Below, in pieces: positions 7,112-9,196 of a stretch of 9,196 bases of DNA. Origin of the DNA: Bacteroidales bacterium (GTDB lineage Bacteria; Bacteroidota; Bacteroidia; Bacteroidales; Marinilabiliaceae); NCBI GenBank assembly GCA_004552385.1, contig SFOL01000075.1:1-9196 (forward strand). The letters run 5' to 3'. Numbering within the stretch: the stretch's first letter is position 1; each line of letters begins with the position of its first letter. The notes under the pieces were generated by a model. That model saw only the letters and a program-made list of their open reading frames with translations. It did not search any database and had not been told where the DNA came from. Position numbers and translations under genes: made by a program.

Positions 7112-7576
7112 ATGATACAAAGAGTACAAAGCATCTTCATCATCTTGGCCGCCTTAGTCATGGCGAGCCTCATTGTGTGGCCCATTGACACGTTCGGCAG
7201 CTCGCAGGGCATGGCCGAGCTGCACTGGGACGGTGTTTTTGACGTAACCCCGGGTTCGTCAGAGCCTGTAATACGACGGATGATAGCCCTCGCATTCATT
7301 ATAGTGGCTCCGATAGTACTTAACGCGGTCGGCCTTTTCACGTTCAAGAAGCGGCAGCTGCAGATGAGGCTGGTCGGCATAGCCGCAGGCATCGAGATTT
7401 GCGTAGGCGCGGTTCTGGTCTACATCAGCACTGAGACCGGGAGCGGGATGGGCGCGGAATGGCACTTCTGCATCCGATGGATGCTGCCTGTAGCCGCCGC
7501 CATACTCGACATCATGGCATACAGGAAGATATCGGATGACGAGGCGTTGATACGCAGCCTTGACAGACTGAGGTAA
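7112..7576 (+). CDS. DUF4293 family inner-membrane protein, 154 aa
   Basis: This is a small integral membrane protein of unknown function, found widely in Bacteroidetes. The opening MIQRVQSIFIILAAL and the ending DDEALIRSLDRLR are the family hallmarks. Four membrane helices can be seen at about residues 6-24, 56-77, 87-106 and 121-137, with a periplasmic or loop segment of about 30 residues between the first two (WPIDTFGSSQ...DVTPGSSE). The reading frame is open upstream to an ATG at 6914, but that stretch has no family similarity and precedes the -7 box, so 7112 is the start. The leader (AAGAGACAAT) is A-rich. The gene diverges from guaA and ends before a bidirectional terminator, so it is probably monocistronic. 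Confidence 0.88.
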   Translation: MIQRVQSIFIILAALVMASLIVWPIDTFGSSQGMAELHWDGVFDVTPGSSEPVIRRMIALAFIIVAPIVLNAVGLFTFKKRQLQMRLVGIAAGIEICVGAVLVYISTETGSGMGAEWHFCIRWMLPVAAAILDIMAYRKISDDEALIRSLDRLR

Positions 7577-7590
7577 GGGGACAAAATCCA

Positions 7591-7637
7591 AAAGAGGAAG
7601 CGGGGACGTGCGGCATGCGCGCCCCCGCTTCCTCTTT
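7591..7637. terminator. Bidirectional intrinsic terminator between convergent genes
   Basis: A perfect 15-bp stem pairs 7591-7605 (AAAGAGGAAGCGGGG) with 7623-7637, around a 17-base GC-rich loop. On the plus strand the right arm ends in CTCTTT, then GTC. On the minus strand the stem ends in CTTT followed by TGGATTTTGT. It sits 14 bases after the DUF4293 stop and 17 bases after the lipoprotein stop on the other strand, so it can serve both. Confidence 0.88.
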
Positions 7638-7654
7638 GTCATGACAGCCGCCGC

Positions 7655-8101
7655 CTACCTCTCCTCTGAAAGGCGAACATACTTCAGCCCGTCAACATCC
7701 CCCTTCGTGACAACGACGAGGGCGAAAGGCCGGATTGAGTAAGACAAGCGCCCGCCCCTCTCTACGCCGTATGACACCACGAGCGTGTCTGCGTTTGCCG
7801 TGAGGCGGGTAACGTTAACATCTGTCTCCATGTTCGTCTCGGGCAGAACGACAGGCACTGCCACCTCATTCTCAAAATCTATAACCGTAGGCGCGTTGAA
7901 CATCGTAGTTGCCATGCCCAACACGGAGTCCCGCTCTTCAACACTCCTTATGAATGGCGGCACCGACTCGACATCATTATTGACAAAATAGGCATCCGCG
8001 ATGCGGAAGGGCACGGAACCGCCTTTCCTCTCGCAACCGCTCAAAACAACCATGGCAAAGGAGGCCAAAACAGAAAAGACACGAAACATACAGGTTGACA
8101 T
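7655..8101 (-). CDS. Small lipoprotein of unknown function, 148 aa
   Basis: I do not recognise a named function. The chosen ATG at 8101 gives a lipoprotein signal peptide: a hydrophobic stretch (about 6-20) and the lipobox LSGC with Cys23 as the lipidation site. The mature part is a compact, largely beta-strand domain. AYFVNNDV (37-44), GMATTM and TVIDFENEVAVPVVLPET (72-89) are followed by strands rich in alternating hydrophobics (TLVVSYGV, SYSIRPFALVVVT). From memory, similar small lipoproteins with a YFVxNDV...IDF...YxIRPxxLIxV pattern occur across Bacteroidales without a known role. The frame is open to an ATG at 8149, which would place 16 polar residues before the signal peptide and is unlikely; ATG 8089 is also possible. 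A-rich AAACATAAAA precedes the 8101 start. Confidence 0.75.
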   Translation of the reverse strand: MSTCMFRVFSVLASFAMVVLSGCERKGGSVPFRIADAYFVNNDVESVPPFIRSVEERDSVLGMATTMFNAPTVIDFENEVAVPVVLPETNMETDVNVTRLTANADTLVVSYGVERGGRLSYSIRPFALVVVTKGDVDGLKYVRLSEER

Positions 8102-8120
8102 TTTATGTTTTGGAAAACAC

Positions 8121-8139
8121 GTGGCAAAAAGCATGCCAC
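8121..8139 (-). promoter_or_regulatory. Inverted repeat in the lipoprotein gene leader
   Basis: GTGGCA (8121-8126) and TGCCAC (8134-8139) form a perfect 6-bp inverted repeat with a 7-base spacer, 20 bases upstream of the lipoprotein ATG. It overlaps the palindrome CACGTG (8118-8123). It could be an operator or a leader hairpin. No confident -33/-7 promoter for this gene was found nearby. Confidence 0.35.
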
Positions 8140-8148
8140 TTGAGTCCA

Positions 8149-8163
8149 TTCAAGCCCGCAGAC
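8149..8163 (+). repeat. Copy 1 of a 15-base direct repeat (TTCAAGCCCG CAGAC)
   Basis: TTCAAGCCCG followed by CAGAC occurs here and again at 9170-9185 with one extra G between the two parts. One copy lies upstream of the porin-like gene and the other just after it. It may be a shared regulatory site or coincidence. Confidence 0.35.
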
Positions 8164-8256
8164 CACCCATTATGTAACAATTCCAAACCGCAAGACCAAA
8201 GTATATTTTAAATCAATATTATTATGGGAGTTTTAGATATTATTTAAAAGAAAAAA

Positions 8257-8287
8257 TATGCAATATCCATGCAATTTGATAGCTTTG
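8257..8287 (+). promoter_or_regulatory. Promoter of the porin-like gene with a helical-turn direct repeat
   Basis: TAGCTTTG (8280-8287) is a perfect -7 box, with TATG (one mismatch to TTTG) 19 bases upstream at 8257-8260. The spacer holds two copies of ATGCAAT (8258-8264 and 8269-8275), offset by 11 bases. The region further upstream (about 8200-8260) is strongly A/T-rich. Transcription would start near 8294, giving a leader of about 100 bases. Confidence 0.5.
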
Positions 8288-8319
8288 TAAAACACAACAA
8301 AAACATAAAGCACATACAA

Positions 8320-8349
8320 CGAGAGTATATTAATCAGCCAACACTCTCG
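8320..8349 (+). promoter_or_regulatory. Stem-loop in the leader of the porin-like gene
   Basis: CGAGAGT (8320-8326) pairs perfectly with ACTCTCG (8343-8349) around a 16-base A/T-rich loop. It lies 47 bases before the start codon and inside the predicted transcript. There is no T tract after it, so it is not a terminator. It could stabilise the mRNA, bind a regulator or be a DNA operator. Confidence 0.45.
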
Positions 8350-8396
8350 GCATTTAACACAGACATAATAGCCTAACCTCGTAAAAACCCAATACT

Positions 8397-9149
8397 ATGA
8401 AAAAGACAATTATTGCCTTGGCATCGATTGCCACCTTGGCGGCAATGTCCTCGACCCGATCATTGGCCCAGGAAGCGGAGAGCGCGCCGGCGTCTGACTC
8501 CAACGAAGACGCGAGCCTGTGGTCGTTCTCGGCTGGTGCCGACCTGGTGAGCGCATACTTGTGGCGCGGCGCTTTTAACGCTGGCGCGAGCTTTCAGCCT
8601 TCATTAGGCGTGTCATGCGGCCCGGTGACCCTCGGAGCCTGGGGGTCGACCGACTTCAGCGGCGAGAACAAGGAGGTAGACCTTTGCCTATCGTTGGAGA
8701 AAGGCGGTTTCACAGCATCGGTGACGGACTACTTTTATCCCGGCGAGGGCGGTTTCTTTTGCTGGGACAAGGACGAGACGTGCCACCAGTTGGAGCTTGG
8801 CTTAGGTTACGACTTCGGAGCGAAGACCAATGTGCCGATAGCCATATCATGGAACACGATGTTGGCCGGTGACGACCTTGATGAGGATGGCGACCGCCAG
8901 TTCTCAAGCTACTTCGAGATTGACTACTCCCTCCAGGTCAAGTCGGTAGGCGTTGAGATAGGAGCCGGCTTCACTCCGTTCGACAGTTTCTACCAAGACG
9001 GCACGAGCGGCTTCAACATGGTGAACCTCTCAGTGAAAGGCTCATATGAGATTGAGTTCACCGACAAGTTCCACTTGCCAGTCTTTGCGCAATTCGTACT
9101 GAACCCAAATAGCGAAGATGTACACATGGCTTTCGGCTTCACCTTTTAG
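8397..9149 (+). CDS. Outer-membrane beta-barrel protein, putative small porin (TorF/Gcw_chp-like), 250 aa
   Basis: A signal peptide (about 1-25, MKK start, hydrophobic core, cleavage after SLAQ) is followed by a short acidic, Ser/Ala-rich linker (26-40) and a beta barrel of alternating strands ending in the C-terminal FGFTF. The terminal Phe is the usual outer-membrane insertion signal. The opening strand GADLVSAYLWRGAFN (47-61) fits the vS.Y.wRG pattern of the TorF/Gcw_chp putative porins. TLGAWGSTDFSGENKEVDL (78-96) and VTDYFYPG (109-116) are typical of the Bacteroidales members. DLDEDGD (160-166) in a loop resembles a Ca-binding DxDxDG turn. Four cysteines (74, 97, 122, 129) are present. 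Substrate is unknown. It has its own long regulated leader and no terminator after it, so it may be the first gene of an operon. Confidence 0.75.
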   Translation: MKKTIIALASIATLAAMSSTRSLAQEAESAPASDSNEDASLWSFSAGADLVSAYLWRGAFNAGASFQPSLGVSCGPVTLGAWGSTDFSGENKEVDLCLSLEKGGFTASVTDYFYPGEGGFFCWDKDETCHQLELGLGYDFGAKTNVPIAISWNTMLAGDDLDEDGDRQFSSYFEIDYSLQVKSVGVEIGAGFTPFDSFYQDGTSGFNMVNLSVKGSYEIEFTDKFHLPVFAQFVLNPNSEDVHMAFGFTF

Positions 9150-9169
9150 GTAATCAGAGTTGCCAAACG

Positions 9170-9185
9170 TTCAAGCCCGGCAGAC
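9170..9185 (+). repeat. Copy 2 of the 15-base direct repeat (TTCAAGCCCGG CAGAC)
   Basis: This matches 8149-8163 except for one inserted G. It lies in the short gap after the porin-like gene, 9 bases before an ATG that may start the next gene. Confidence 0.35.
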
Positions 9186-9193
9186 ACGGAGTC

Positions 9194-9196
9194 ATG
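9194..9196 (+). CDS. Possible start codon of the next gene at the window edge
   Basis: The window ends in ATG, 44 bases after the porin-like stop codon, with no terminator between them. In some Bacteroides genomes, as I recall, a porin of this kind precedes a P-II nitrogen regulator and an ammonium transporter. That would be a reasonable guess for the next genes, but three bases prove nothing. Confidence 0.2.

Overview
The window looks like a piece of chromosome from a Bacteroidales bacterium. The protein families are typical of that order: a HmuY/HmuR heme-uptake pair, a DUF4293 membrane protein, and a TonB-dependent receptor with an N-terminal carboxypeptidase-like domain. Promoter candidates fit the Bacteroidetes consensus (TTTG at -33, TAnnTTTG at -7), and start codons follow A/T-rich leaders without Shine-Dalgarno sequences. 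The genes are moderately GC-rich and the promoters AT-rich. A Muribaculaceae-like genome is plausible, but the family cannot be fixed by eye.

Layout, left to right. Positions 1-428 are non-coding upstream sequence of the protease gene. At the extreme left edge a divergent gene may start, with a TACTTTTG -7 box. An HtrA/DegP-family periplasmic serine protease (429-1871, +) ends in a very strong intrinsic terminator (1900-1950). Next come three minus-strand genes, in transcription order: guaA (GMP synthetase, 6894-5368) with its own promoter and terminator; a heme-type TonB-dependent receptor (5170-2804); and a HmuY-type heme-binding lipoprotein (2807-2064), whose start codon overlaps the receptor stop codon. 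Divergent from guaA is a DUF4293 four-helix membrane protein (7112-7576, +). It converges on a small lipoprotein gene (8101-7655, -) across a bidirectional terminator. Finally, an outer-membrane beta-barrel, porin-like protein (8397-9149, +) lies behind a long AT-rich control region with repeats and a leader stem-loop. The next gene may begin at the last three bases.

Functionally, the receptor and HmuY-like protein should form one translationally coupled heme acquisition operon: the lipoprotein binds heme at the surface and the receptor imports it with TonB energy. HtrA handles envelope protein quality control, guaA makes GMP, and the last protein is a putative small porin. No mobile element, CRISPR array, tRNA, rRNA, frameshift or pseudogene was seen. 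The window reads as ordinary core genome. The points worth a second look are the receptor's C-terminal extension beyond the usual terminal aromatic residue, the receptor-before-HmuY gene order, and several palindromes or repeats in promoter regions.
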